NCBI RefSeq assembly: GCF_947623445.1
Contig: NC_135247.1
Span: forward strand, 2,730,501 to 2,794,500
DNA length: 64,000 bases
Reading direction: 5' to 3'
Origin: Clavelina lepadiformis
Lineage: Eukaryota > Chordata > Ascidiacea > Aplousobranchia > Clavelinidae
The position numbers were made by a program, and so were the translations under genes. Positions within the stretch are counted from its first letter, which is position 1; the number at the start of each line of letters is the position of its first letter. The notes beneath the pieces are model-generated. The model searched no databases. It was not told where the DNA came from and saw only the letters and a list, made by a program, of their open reading frames with translations. Shown piece by piece: positions 39,101 to 52,654 of this stretch.

Positions 39101-41249
39101 TCTCTTTTGATTACAAGTTAAACGTACCTCCCTTCCTAACAAAGCGTTTCCAATCACCATTCCGAAGATATCTGTGTACGAGACAGGTTGCTTTGCCATT
39201 TTCTTGGCAATCGCTGCATCCCTGCAATTGAAAAAGTGCACAAGCTGAGTTCTTCAGGAACTGGTAGCAAATGAAGTTCTACAATGTTACCTATAAGAGA
39301 GAAATTCACACAGCAGTCCTAAATACGGATTCCGTTCAAGTCTTTTTCGAATGTCATTGTGCGTGCCATCAGGACCATTTTCGGGAAAAGTTTCATTTGC
39401 ATACAAAGCGGACAGATACCTGATAGTACCAGTGAAAAGCTGAAAGTATGGAGTGCACTCGAGTTTATATTGTAAATCTGCGGGAATTAACTTACCACGA
39501 TGACCCTGACAATCCATTGACGTACATGCAGCAATCGAGGATTCCGGTATCATGGAGAGCTTTCATAACTCCAGCGTAACCCACTGAAGCCCGAAATCCT
39601 CCCCCGGATCCAAGGACTCCAATCACAGGGACCTGGTGCAAATATACATGACGTTAGACTTAGAGTCTTTGTTTCTGTGACTAAATAGCTACCTCACCTC
39701 ATTAACAGTGAGTGGTCGTCTGTGTTTTCCATGCTTTTTTAACAACTCTCGCATTGAATTGAAAATCTTTTGCTTCCTTTCTTTACGAAAGCTCTCTTCT
39801 TTGTTACAGAGGGATTTTCCAAGCCTAAGATCTGATTGACATCTTTTAAAGATATTATATTGATTACTTAACTGGAAGTATCACTTTATTGCAAGTGGTT
39901 AATTTTACATGTGTTTGTTTAATTACTAATTATATCCTGACAAATTAAAGTAATTCTATAAGTAATTGTTTAGGTCATTAATTTCTGGCTTAAATTTTCC
40001 TACCTGTTTTCCGTCGTGAATTCGATTTCAACTTGAGACGTCTAGAAAATGCAAATATAAGGAGTTGGTTTGATTTTTACTTGTTTCAGAAATCGTTAAT
40101 AATCCTTCACCTTTGTTTACCTCATTGAAATCAAAGGTTTTGGTGACAGTTTCGTTTGTATTTAAGCTTGAAAGCTCGAAGTTCACTGACCCCATACTTT
40201 CGTTGATGAGAGTGTTCGAGTCCATTAACGTAATCTACATTATTTTCGTAGAACACTACGATCAGCAATAACAAAGAAAAAATAGGAACATAACATAACT
40301 CAATACCCGAGTACAAAAGCGACATTCTAAGTCAAGGGTTATGTTTTCATTAACCTCAGCTAATGCTTCTGAAAGGTCATGGGCTAGCCAGAAAGTAAAC
40401 GTTTCTTTCCATTCCGGATTTCTGCTGTTCTTGATACGACGAGTTTGTCTGTGGGCACCTGGTGAATCTCTGATATAGATTTTAACGTAGGGATCTGGCT
40501 TGCAAGCTATAAAGCAACAGCAATGCGTGAGAATATGTTTGGCATGTTTTCCAAGACAGTTGCAAAAATGTTGACAACGGTTGATTAATGTGAATTTCGT
40601 GTATCGGTTATTATTACTAAGTTGCACTGTAGGTATTACCGTATTACAGTTAAGTCTACAGTTATAATTCACTGATCACACCTGGTTTACGGCAATCCAA
40701 ATCTTTGGCGATATTTCGTCCACGAACCACTTCTACAGTTAGCTTAACGCAAGGGGTTACTTCAGCCTTCACAAAATGCAAGATAAAACTGCTATATATT
40801 GTATATCAACCAACAGAAGGTAGAAAATTAGAGAAACCGATGTTGTATTTTTTGTATTTGTAGTGGTTAAGGGATTGTGTTCAATTTGGAATATTTGTAT
40901 AAAAACTGAATGAAAACGTTTAGGAAATCCCTGCTTATTAAATATAAGGACTCGTAAATTAATTTATCTGTATAGAATCTACGGCTCAGGTGAATACCAG
41001 ATTTAATTCGCTGAACTGTTAACTAGAGATAAGTGCAACCTCATCAATTCACTCATATGTTGTCTACAGCATGAAAACTGTTGAAAACTTTTAGGTTTGA
41101 GTTGGATAATTTAATTGATATCATATTAAAAATTTCCGATGTAATTGGTTAGTACAATAACTGTTATTTACGAGTACCTCATTGAAAATGTTATACTAAT
41201 TATGGTGGTTTGACTGTAGCATAATTTTTGATGTAGTTACCTGATACAT
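36109..41249 (-). CDS. Cytosolic phospholipase A2 (group IV), tandem copy A
   Basis: Ca2+-dependent phospholipase that releases sn-2 fatty acids from membrane phospholipids. Twenty-one exons, from 41241-41249 (MYQ) through 40682-40766, 40355-40506, 40121-40234, 40004-40041, 39698-39842, 39496-39632, 39291-39419, 39128-39221, 38936-39053, 38720-38856, 38261-38471, 38021-38096, 37849-37977, 37649-37750, 37377-37521, 37136-37229, 36873-37054, 36513-36696, 36262-36428, to 36109-36159. Total 2499 bases, 832 residues. The C2 domain spans ~5-125 (DPYVKIYIRDSP, LMDSN). The catalytic core has VLGSGGGFRA (oxyanion Gly-rich loop and Arg), GLSGSSW (nucleophile Ser) and VADAGIAFNSPYPP (catalytic Asp). LKECYVFRDEE and the C-terminal helix follow. 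Two linker exons (37849-37977, 37649-37750) add ~77 residues absent from copies B and C. The C-terminus ends ARYDDE. All catalytic residues are present, so the enzyme is probably active. Confidence 0.93.
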
Positions 41250-41889
41250 TGCTAATAGTCAGTCGGTGCTGCTTCACGTTACGTTGAGTATAATCTTCTT
41301 CTTGCAACCTTTACAAAAACTTACGGCTGTTTATCAACAATCCTTTAAGAAATTTTTTAATCATAGTCTACGCTGCATTATAAAATGAATAGGGTCACGT
41401 GATCACACCCATGCCAGCAGAGTGGCGATCGAGAGTGGGTCTAATGCTAACGTAAGTTATTAGCGTTAACATAATGATGGGTGACCGATTTATGGTATAG
41501 TAAATAATTATTGACTAAAATGTTAGCACAGGTTGTATCGTAATCGGTAGAAAGTGAAATGAACGTGCACCAAGTTTGGCGCTGGTTTCAAACACTACAT
41601 AATTTCGCGACGAACATTATTTTGTAGTAAAAGAACAGTGTAGGCCGGTTTAATTAAAACACGACACAAACTGCCTACAGTTATGCGCATTTTTCTCACC
41701 TCATGAAAAATTATGACGTTTGTATATCAGCTAAAGGCAAGATTAGTCGCATCACGAGACATTACAAGCTTGCTAGTTTTAACCGATAACTGCCTATATC
41801 GTTGCCAAGTGTGTTTCACAATCTTGTCATTCTAGCCTACTTTTTGGTTTTGCTTGGTATTCAGTGTATTTGCATCAGCTTTTTCGCAG
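41250..41889. other. Upstream region of cPLA2 gene A
   Basis: Non-coding. The very short first coding exon (9 bases) implies that promoter and 5' UTR lie here. Nothing else recognised. Confidence 0.5.
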
Positions 41890-42445
41890 TTCCTTGTTAA
41901 CCCAATTTAAATTTTACAACATAGAAACCTAAATATATCTTTCAATCTAAATCTAACTTCAATTAAACCCTAAACAACTAAAATGAACTTGCATTCCCAT
42001 TATTCTAACACAGAGGTCGGGAACCTATGGCTCGCGAGCCAGATATGGCTCTTTTGATGACGGCATCTGGCTCGCAGATAAATCTAAGCTGGCATTTCTT
42101 AGCACAATTGTTACGAATAAAACTTTTCTGTTATTTGTAGTTTTGTAATTTCTGTACCATGCAGCACCAGAAATCGCATTAACAGTAATTAGCATGTTAT
42201 TAAAGAGTAAATTCAGACATTTACCGTTGTCTAAGATAGTTGGTTTTGCTTAAAAATGCACACGTTAGTTGCATTAAGTGTTGAAAAATATCATATGGCT
42301 CTAACGGAAATAAAAATTAACAATATGTTGCTTTCATGGCTCCTTCGCCAAAAAGGTTCCCGACCCCTGTATCTAACATAACCGCCTATCTTTAACAATG
42401 GGCTGCGTGACCTAGTTACGGTGAAACAGTCACTTTCAGTACATT
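41890..42445 (-). repeat. Dispersed repeat family, copy 2, split by a hAT element
   Basis: The two halves (41890-42010 and 42370-42445) together match the reverse complement of 15583-15780. The hAT element at 42011-42369 interrupts the match, so this repeat is older than that insertion. Confidence 0.7.
42011..42369. mobile_element. Non-autonomous hAT element (359 bp)
   Basis: Starts CAGAGGTCGGGAACCTATGG and ends AAGGTTCCCGACCCCTG, giving ~14-bp terminal inverted repeats. Inside are GGCTCGCGAGCCAGAT and ATCTGGCTCGCAGATAAATC. The flanks share TCTAACA on both sides (imperfect duplication). The ends and the 'GGCTC' interior match, from memory, a widespread hAT family in fish genomes. No coding capacity. 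Confidence 0.88.
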
Positions 42446-45400
42446 AACATTTAATGCTTGTACACTCTGTCAGTTCTAACATTTCATTTTAGCTATTTCT
42501 AATATGGACAATCTTTTCCAATAATCGACTTATATCCTGCCGTTGTTTGAAATGAGGAGAAACACACTTCAAAAATATACCCACGCTTTGTTTTGTTGGT
42601 AGCCTCGGGTTTATGAAAGCACACGCTTTAGTTAATTGACTTGTGTGTGCGCGCGCATGAGTGCGTACGTGCTTGTAGCGCCGTACGCTTATGAACCAGG
42701 AAACACAGATGTATTTCACAAATTTCAACAATTTTGTTGACCGTATGTCGGTCACGTATGAAAAATTGTTGTTGGCCAGCCTTAACGCTACCATATCAAT
42801 CTCAAAAAATCTCTGTTGTTATCTAATTTTGGCTTTGAATATTACCTCATACAGAGATTTTACAACAATGCCTGTTTCACTTTTGGTTAGCGCGCAGTTA
42901 CTGCTCTATATATGGGCCACTAGCCACCAATTTTTAACTTTAACGTAACTTTAACTTTTAACCATTAACAAGACGACATGAGCTATTTGTTACTATTTTT
43001 GCACTATCAAGATGGGTTTTACTGGCTTATCTTTTAGTGTTTATTTCTACAGCCTGCTATGCAAGTAGTGTAGATGCGTTTTGCTTTTGCAACGATCATG
43101 AAAGGTAGGCTGGTAACTTTATAAAGTAATGGTCGAGTGTTGTTTATGCGCCAAGCTTAATCGTTTCTAGTGAGTAACCTGTTTACGTTTTTCTTTGCTC
43201 TCTTTTTCTTCGACTGGTCTGTGGAAAAAAGGTTGGTGGGAAAGTATTTTGTTTTCCCCTTTTTGTTGTTTTCTTGTTGCCACTTAAATGAAACCGGCTT
43301 ATCACAAAATTGCGATTGGTCACGTGCACTAATTTGTGGCCTACGGAAGCATTTTGCAAAAGTGCTGTATGTAGATTTGTCATTTCAATGTATTATTTAC
43401 TGTATTTTTCACAACGCAGCTGAGCTCTGTTTATTCTGTAAGAATAATAAATAATAATTGATCCCATATTCATTGACTGATAGTTTAGCAAATTTGAAGT
43501 TTGAAAAACTTACAACACTCAATAGAAGTTTTAACTGTAATTATATTAGGCTAAAATATAAGAAACGAAAAGCTAATTACTTAAAGCTTTGGCGCAAAGT
43601 TTCTAGCAAAGAATTGCTGTGTTTTTAACAATAAATATACTGTGGGTAACACAGGTTGGTTATAAATGGCAAACTGTTTTTTTTCGTTTAGAAAAACCAG
43701 GTCAACGACAATATTAACACTACGATTTGTTTCAAGATCGTCCTTAGCAAATTGACTTTATGGCATTCATTGACCATTGTAATGTTATACGAGATGAGCC
43801 ACCCTATTGTCGAGATTCCGTACGTTTTCTGTTTACTGCTTAACGGCTCACTCTAAGCCAGATTTCTCAAGGTCAACTCATAGGTGTGTTCCTTGGTTGG
43901 TTGAAGCAGTAGGACTACATGAACAATTAAACACAACTGAACTTTACGAGCTCACAAGCAAAAGTTGTATAATGCCAACATAGAAATTCGCTTCCATCTG
44001 TGGTGTTGATTAGTGTAGTATTTGGCCACCAATAACCCATTCACAACAAAAACAATAGAGCAATGACACATAACGTCATACGCAGTGACCCGAATCGTAG
44101 GTGATCAACCGTTCGTGAGTCAATGAAGCGACTAAAATTGGTCAAGTGTGCACAAACATGAAATAAATGTTCAAACGAGTATACAAACGAGAAATAAGCA
44201 CCAAATAAGAAAACAAAGGCTTGGCGATAACAATGAATGGGTATATTGATAACATAAGATATCAACTACGTGGACGACATTCAGGCAAAGTATCATTTTG
44301 CCCACGTAATACACCCTTTTTGCTGCCTGCAAATCGCAAATATCTCTTCTTTGTCATAAGCAGTTTCGCTGTTTACAAAGAGAACGCAACGAAAGGCTTT
44401 CCGATAGAGCGAGCCAAATGGATAGGCAAAATAGAAAGCTCACCTGGAAATAAACCCGAAATATGTAATGCCATATCATAACACTTATCATTGGTGTGCA
44501 GTTTTTTTAAGGTGTTTTAACAAATTTCTCCAGCGGTTTCCCAAAATTTGGACTTGCAACTAAAAACTGTTAAAACTGTTAAAACTTGCAACTCTTAAAA
44601 CTACTTAGCGGTCACCCAAACCAAACCTTAAAAAAAAACCTGTTGGTGTGACTTTTTCTTGGTTTAATATTGGTGAATGAATTTCTACAACTTCTATTGA
44701 TTACTGACCACTAACTCGTTAAAAAGATTTGAAATTTTTAACCTTTAACTGCACCGAATGCAACTGTCCAAGGCTGTACGTTGTAACACCTCAACCGACC
44801 TTTATGGGTTAAATGGGGACAAATCTTGAACGTGAAGTATTGGGGAATGGGGACAAACGTTGAAGTACAGTAGACGTTTCCGTGAAGCGTTTTGGCAGGC
44901 GCATTTTCGGGCTTTGCTGTAGTTATTTCGTAAACACAGAGTTGACGAGACTAAGTTAAACGAAGCTAATCACGATAAAACACAATCACCAATTAATCGA
45001 GTCAAGTAGATTTTATCTTAAAAATGAATTGTCTATTCATTGTAAGTAGAGCGTTTGTTTTGAGGAAGAAACTTCAAAATTTACCAGTAAAATGATTCAG
45101 GTGCAATCTTTTTTTATGCTCGTCTTGTTTTGTTTATTTTCCCACGTGTTACGATAAAGTTTTTTTATACAAAGTTTTACAAGTCACAAAAAGGCGGTGA
45201 TGATTTTGATGACTGCAAGCAGTTACACTCTAAATTGTAGATAACAAAAGCAATTTGTAATGAAATAAAATAAAAGAGGTAGAATAACAACCGAGCAATT
45301 CGATACTCGCAAACAGCTTAAACTCAATGGAGTTGAAGCGTATGGTTTTTGAAAAAACTGTGGTAATACGAGTTGCAAAATTTTCAACATTTCACCCTGA

Positions 45401-45974
45401 AATGCTATTTTCCTGCTGTGAGCAAATTTCTCTTTGTCTTGGAACTTTGATCGCTGATTACTGTAAAGCTAAGTGATAATTTGGCTTTCAGCAGATTTGG
45501 ATCATAGCGAAGAGAATTACTGCACGAAAATGATATTATCTCAGAAAACATGGTTAAAATTAATACAGGAAATATCAATTCAAAGCTGGTCACATTCCAT
45601 CACCATTTTCGCCAAACTTTACTTGCCACGGAAATACATTCCTGTATGTCAACAAATCAAACACCTAGCCCATAGGCCTACTTAAAATAGGTAATGAGGA
45701 TAAGTAAATTATAGTAGTAAATATAGCGAAGATAATATATTTGTACAAAAATAAAAACAATTAAGAACAACGGATATAGACTAACCAATTAAGATTAAAA
45801 TTAATTTTTATGATAATCTGCAATTATATACCGCACTGTTGTAGGCTACAAATACAAAATGTTCGGTAGGAGTATACAATTTTTCACTGTTATACTTTCA
45901 CTGGGCGATTATTGTTTCTGTCTCCAAAATACTTAAACATATCGAATATATATATAAATAAGTTTTCGTTGACT
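42446..45974. other. Spacer between cPLA2 genes A and B
   Basis: About 3.5 kb of AT-rich sequence. Several open frames exist on both strands, but none has conserved motifs or plausible splice partners. No RNA gene recognised. Confidence 0.5.
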
Positions 45975-48900
45975 TCAGCTTTGTTGACGCCGACGTCGTT
46001 CCGAACCGTACGAGATTTGCTCCAAAATTACCTGTCATAGCAAAAAGATTGTGATGTTTCCGCGCGTGCAAGTAAGACAACACCCTTTCATAAGCACAAA
46101 TAATCCAAATGAGGCGATTTAGTATAAAAACTTACGTCCAAGTGCAAAAGCGTGTTGAATTGCATGAGCTGAAACAATTTGTCAAACTGCATATTAGTGT
46201 AATGAAAATTGAAGGTAGAGTAGGGGTTATGTTCATGTTCAGTAGAAAAAATGTTAAAATCTCCCCATTCATCTCCTTCATCACGTAGTACACCTGCGGA
46301 ATTGCCAATGAATTAGGTCATGTTTTTGATCGCAATAAACACATATGCGTTGTAGGGCAAACCTGGAGCTGAGTATTTTCTAAAGTTGATGTTGCACAAG
46401 ACAAAATGGATCACTATCGGCGCCTTTTCATTTTCTTCATCCCGGAACACATAACATTCTTTCAGTCCTTCTTTCTTGTACGTATCTCGGCTTATTTTTG
46501 GGAAAGGCATTCCACTGACTTTGGCCCATTCTTCGGCCAAATAAAGTTCCTTAACATAAAAGATAAACTAAGAAGATCTCTTCACAATCTCTAATTTTAT
46601 ACATCTAGGGCGTGTAACTTCTCATACATTTAGAGGATCCGTGTCGTCTTCTTTTCTTGCGCTGAAATCAAACGAGAGAATGATGTCGACGCCTCTCTCT
46701 GCACGTAGCATAGGTGGGTAGGGCGAGTTGAATGCAATGCCAGCGTCAGCCACATATATTGTCTTCTTGTCGACTTCCAATGGCTCATTAATATTGCGGA
46801 AGGTTTTTCCTGTCGAAAAATTATTTTAATGCTTAGTTTAGTCTTTATTTAAAAACTTTAGAAGAAATCTGAAAATACCAATACCGGTATCTTTCTCGTT
46901 TGGTAGTTCTGTGGAAGATTGTATTTTGTTGATCCACACTCTTCGCATGTAGTTGAACACTCTTGCTGTTCGCAGACCTCTAGTCTATTATGTTAGCAAA
47001 GAAAAATGTTCTAGATTGTGTGCATAAACGAAATTTTACTATTTGTTGCAATTTGTGGGGATAGTTGCATGATTTACAAACAGCAGTCGTGCATTGCTCC
47101 ATATCAATGATGTTTTGAAGTGATAAGAAAAAGTTTATTATGAAGCGCTATATTTATTGCAATATGTTACTGTTGCACATTCACAGACTCATAGAATAAC
47201 CATAGGCTAATATGGTCATAAAAAGTTTGTACAAACCTGAAGATGATCTATGCCGAAAATTGTTTCATAAAACCATTTGCGAATCCCAAATCCTTGAGAT
47301 TTTTGCTCATTTTCGTCATCGTCTCCTCCAAGTAGCAGGTCGTCTAGGGCAGATCTTTTCAAGTAAAACGAACTTTTTTAAAACCATGACTAGGCATGCT
47401 ATCTCATACATAGAGTTCTTATTGGTCATACTTTTACTTACTACTTTACTCCTAAAACGGTACTTTTCGTTCTCAAAGTAGCACAATTCATTAGATTAAG
47501 TAAGGCTTGTGTTGGTGAAAGAACGAATGAGTTGGACTGACCAGTTATATTCGTATAAGAGGTTAAACTTCAGAAATAAATTCAAAACAGTCGAAAATGT
47601 TTGCTTTATTTTCATAGGTCACTGTGACCAATGACTATTTAAGTAAGGAACAGATCACTGCATAGCACATAAAAAACGTAAAACTACATTAAAGCAATAG
47701 CGTGCTAATCCCATCATTTACCATCTTGACCACAGAGCACAGTCAATTTCTACGTGTGAAGTCACTTGGGTGTTGGTTAGATGTCGGGGATTACGTTAAT
47801 AATGATGTAATTACAGTAGTTAACATAAATTTAAACTCATTATAAGACACTACCTGTTCAGATAATTCCGGATTCCGGATCCTCAGCCCAGAAACCATTT
47901 AAAAACCCATTACTTTCCTTCCCTGAATGTTTTGAGATCGTGGAATACTCGGCTAAGCTAAGAAGTATGGCAGTATGTACAACTCTGGCCTTTTTACGGC
48001 ACTGTTGCCTTTTCGCTTAGGGATGTTTGTTACGCAACAATAACGCTATTACAGGATGAGTTATTTTTGCTTTTGTCAATGAGTGGAGCACATGTAGGTT
48101 GTATATGGAAGGTATAGTTTCATATTTTTTTCAGAGAAAGTATCGTCGCTGTATCCATGCTTACGTTATAAAAATGTTTGCTGTACCAGATACGGGCAAA
48201 AAGCAAAAAACTTTACAGCTGAATTCGGAACTTGAAAATCTGAATGTTGCAGAGGTGTAAACGTTACAAACGGCCGGAGTGCGTAATGACGAAGTTCGAA
48301 TGGATTTAGTTTGAAACTACATGGCGTTGCGATGAAGAGCACATTATAAACATAAGGTACAGACCAAACGTAGCCTGAAAAAATGCTTAATAGTATTTAC
48401 GTCAAGTTATCTCCACTTGGTTCTTCAGTTTTTTCTTTTTTTCTTTTTCTTTTCTCCTCGATCGCCTCTTCATCCGTCTCATTACCATCTTCGTGGTCGC
48501 CTCCTACTGGTACTGTAACACAAATGCTATTAGAACGGTCAATATCAAATGACACTAAATCAGTTTGTTTTTTAACAGCAGAACATTTTAGTTTATCAAC
48601 CAACTTCTGATTTTATGCAAAATCTAACCTGCTTTTAAAACAGAATCATGATAATTCATTTCTCCGGATTTGTGACCTTTCCATAGGTCCAGTTTTTCGC
48701 TGGCTTCTAGGACTTTTTCCTTTTCTGGTTCTTTAGACGTCTCCCAAATTGGTCTTAGAAGGAAAGAAAGAAAAGGCTTTCCTTTTGCGAAATTGCGAAC
48801 ATAATCCTTGAATAGAATTGCGTAGGCACTTCCACATATACCCTGAGATGTTATGCGTTATGTTTAAAGCAAGCATAATATTTTTGTTTTTTATTTGGTA

Positions 48901-51193
48901 CCAACAGATTAATTGCCATCAAGACTCTCTTATCTTTTTACCATAACGTAATGAAGAGGACTTTCTTGAAATTCTTCAGCCTTAACTCCACAGAAGAATT
49001 TGGTCCCGAAATGTGTGGTGTCCATGAATGACCCATACTTTGCAATTCCTATTTCATAGGGACTGAATTCGACCCAGTCTGCAAAGATTTTAAATGAATT
49101 AAAAATACATGTTATACCATAAAACACATATATACTTGGATATCATGCAGCATGCTACAAAAAAGTAGTTTGCGCCAAGACCATGAAAAACTGCTGCAGG
49201 TTCGTCTGCGCCGACATGGACCGCTGTCAAAATTGGCATCGGTACATTTGCATCTTCTATTTTTTCTTGAAACTGCGACAGCTTTGATTTGACCCTTTTC
49301 TATTTTCATAAAATGCTTTTTAGATACTCTTTAATACATGTTTATTCATTTGTCCAGTCCAGTTATAATCTATTGGAGTCAGTTTACGATTAACATCGAT
49401 ACTTACTTCCTTTCCCAATAAAGTATTTCCAATTATCATTCCAAATATGTCTGTGTAGGAAATAGGCTGTCCGGCTTTCCTTTTAGCGATAGCTGCGTTT
49501 CTGCGAACGAGAACTTATTAGAATTTTTCTCAAAAGATTATTATTTAATCAGAAAAATTGCAAATTGCACGTGAGGTTAAGACTGTTTGACCATTTAAAC
49601 ATTTACCTGTACGAAGTAAAGTGCCAAATTAGGTCCATAAGCGGGTGGCTATTGATATTTGATCGAATTTCATTGTGTGCTTTGTTTAGTCCATCATCAG
49701 GAAATGCTTCGTTTGCGTATAATGTGGAGAGGTACCTTTGGAAGCAATATCAGAAACATAAAAAACTGTCTATTTACGGGCATTGAAGCCCATTTTAGCA
49801 AACTGCTCATTTTAACGTACCATGACGATCCAGACAATCCATTGACGTACATGGAGCAATCAAGGATACCGGTATCATGAAGCGCTTTCATAACTCCAGC
49901 GTAACCCACCGTTGCTCGAAATCCTCCTCCTGATCCAAGGACTCCAATCACCGGGACCTGAGACAAACAAGATTCAAATTTTTTTGTGCAAAAATTGAAA
50001 TCCTTTGTGAAAATCTATACATCACCTCATCCGCAATTTGTGGTCCGCCTTCTATTCCATGTTTTTCCAGCAACTGACACATAGACTGGAAAATCTTTTC
50101 CTTTCTTGTTTTACGAAAACTCTCTTCTTTGTCACAGAGTGAAGTGCCGAGTCGAAGGTCGGATTCAAACCTGTCACAATGAACAGTTTAAAATTCAGTT
50201 TTATGCAAAGTCAGTGCACTATTTAAGATTCCGTTTAGTTATGAAATGTTGGTTCAACTAAACTTGCTTACTAGCTGTTTGCTTACCTTTCTTCTGTTTT
50301 AAACTCTATTTCCACTTGAGAAGTCTATAAAATAGAGAAGTTTGTTTAATTTGATTGAGTGGAATCTATTTTGTTTATTTTCACTTACCCCATCAAAATC
50401 GAAGGTCTTGGTCACAGTTTCACCGGCAATCAAACTTGAGACATCAAATTTGACCTTTCCCATGACACCATCACTGCCGTAGTTGCTATCCATCAAAGTA
50501 AACTGCAATATTTGTTTAAAAGAAGTGTTTGATTAGAAATATAAACTCATTTTGCTACATCTTTGTTGTTTTTTTTGTTAAACTTATAATGTAACGGATT
50601 TAGTTACTATAGTTATAAACCTCTGCCATTATGCCGGAAAGGTCTTTGGGTAGGAAGTATGTAAATGTTTCGTTCCATTCCGGATTTTTGTTGTTGTTGA
50701 TGTACCGGGTTTGTCTACGCGCATCCGGTGATTCCTTAATGTAGATTTTTATGTATGGGTCTGTTGTGCGAACTGCATATACAAATAGAAGTGATTTCAT
50801 GAGGTGACTTTCTTCCAATCTAATACGTAATTTTTGGTAGCAAACAATATCTTGAACAAAATAACATTTTGAATTTAGAAAATCTTCGAGTAAGTTAACC
50901 TGGATTGCGTTAGAATTTCATTTAACACGACGGAAGTGACTATAATATAGTCGCACGGGTTTGAACTTACATATATGTCCTGTAGTGATGTTTCTTCCGG
51001 ATATCACTCGCACAGTTAGTTGAATGCAGGGAGTTACTTCAGCCTTAACATATCGTGAATGAACTTAATCGTCTGTACTGGTGTAGATAGGTTGTTTTCA
51101 AAATACGTATGTTTTATAAGAGCAACCACAACACCATTAAGTTAAGTTATAGTTTGTTTTAACACACAGGCCCAATTCATTTACCTGAAACAT
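45975..51193 (-). CDS. Cytosolic phospholipase A2 (group IV), tandem copy B
   Basis: Second cPLA2 gene, same orientation and exon plan as copy A. Nineteen exons: 51185-51193 (MFQ), 50971-51043, 50621-50772, 50389-50502, 50287-50324, 50026-50170, 49821-49957, 49607-49735, 49407-49500, 49182-49299, 48942-49078, 48629-48842, 48401-48512, 47237-47354, 46885-46984, 46628-46809, 46363-46549, 46136-46293, 45975-46031. Total 2274 bases, 757 residues, close to the ~749 of vertebrate cPLA2-alpha. The C2 domain has DPYIKIYIKESP and NPEWNETF. The core has VLGSGGGFRA, GLSGSSW and VADAGIAFNSPYPP, so Arg, Ser and Asp are all kept. The interdomain linker is acidic then Lys-rich (TDEEAIEEKRKRKKEK). FYETIFGIDHLQ and TRGLRTARVFNYMRR follow, matching the lid-proximal region of other cPLA2s. 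The tail ends in a basic run (ERRRRQQS), unlike copy A. Confidence 0.93.
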
Positions 51194-52654
51194 TCTGCTA
51201 TTTTGTTTTTTCGTATTTGAGCTGGTGCTTTTTCAAGTCTTATGAGAAAATGGTTCTTAACAAGTAGGCCTACCGTGATATTACATAGAACACGGAAACA
51301 GATTAACTTGTTGTTCAAAACAATGAACAGGTACTGGAAGATTGTAGACGTAAAAAGTCCCATTAAAACGAACCCTTTTTTATCATTGTCCGCTTGCTAA
51401 TGATTAAAATACATATATGCACAAACTCAGTGACAGCAAGAGCACAGTTAGCACTCCTCTAACACCTGCAAATATTTCTCCTTACTAAACTATCTGGAAC
51501 AACTCCACAGTGAAATGCCCTTTGCAGCAAGTGAGAAACGATCTAATAGTCACACGCAAATTGTTTACCATATTGATGATTAACCCTGATGTTTGTAGGT
51601 ACTTTAATCATGCAGTGATTAAATGTTTCTCGATACTTTCGTTAGATAGATGTGACTTGTGTTTTGCAGTGACATAAATGAAAGATTTGTCGGTTTGTTT
51701 GATGAAAAAGAAATTCCTGCTTACGTCGACAAACCAAAACACTCTGTTCTTAATTTAAAATGTTCAGATTATGTTGGTAACTTACTGTATAACAGCAACA
51801 AATTTCGACTCCAAACCATTGTCGAAACCAGTGGTTCTCCATTTTGACATGTTTGCGAACCATTAAGAATCAAAACAATCCTTTCTGGATCGGTAACATA
51901 AGAAGTATATGTTTTTTCTACATCAACGGCAGATGTCGATTTTAACTTTGAATAACTTCCAATCATCGTCATGCAACATATACACGTCTAAAAGTTAAAA
52001 ATTACCGCTTGTTAGAAATAATATACCAGCAGTGGCTTGCTACAGTACTTGTGGGCTGTGTTTCATTTATAGTCATGAAACATATAAAGAAGAAACAACA
52101 TGTTTGAACCGAATTGATAACAAAAGCTTGGCGATTTCTGAATGCAGCGACACACGCTGACCGTTTAGTAAGTTAATATGCTAACTTTACATATGATCAA
52201 GATGACCTTAAGATGTGATTCGTGTTTGGATCAATGTTTCTTTGCATCTAGCAAAAACTAACGTGTTTGCAGAAGTTGTCTCGCTTTAATTTTACAGTGT
52301 TTATTAGCTAACCTGACCACGTTTAGCCTTAATTGTGACGCCACCAACATATAGTGTATTATTTTGCCAACCGATTTAATCCAGACGTTTCACAATTAAC
52401 ATCACAGTGAATATCCTGTCATAAAATCATGAAAAACGTGTAGGTTGTAGCACCTTACTGAAGTTTGGTCTCAAGCCTTTTCATTTCATTGGCCTGCAAG
52501 GCGTTGTTGTTAGGGTCCATAAACGTTGAAGGAAAACTTTTGCTTTGTTATGGCGAAGGCTTTATAATTTTGGAATAAAAAAAAAAACATTTCCTCGAAC
52601 TGGGGATTGAGAAACGTTGCGCTAAACTCTAAAGACGGTACCCGAGAAAAACTT
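51194..52654. other. Spacer upstream of cPLA2 gene B
   Basis: Non-coding. Contains a possible old hAT relic from 51829 to 52619 (listed separately). No other gene recognised. Confidence 0.5.
51829..52619. mobile_element. Possible old hAT relic
   Basis: The left end CAGTGGTTCTCC is typical of hAT elements. At 52609-52619 GAGAAACGTTG is a degenerate complement (8 of 11). Flanks GTCGAAAC and CGCTAAAC agree at 5 of 8 positions. No coding remnant seen between. Weak evidence. Confidence 0.25.

Noticed and set aside
44041..44481. Overlapping open frames on both strands between cPLA2 genes A and B
   Set aside because: No conserved residues, no splice context, and composition like the surrounding spacer.
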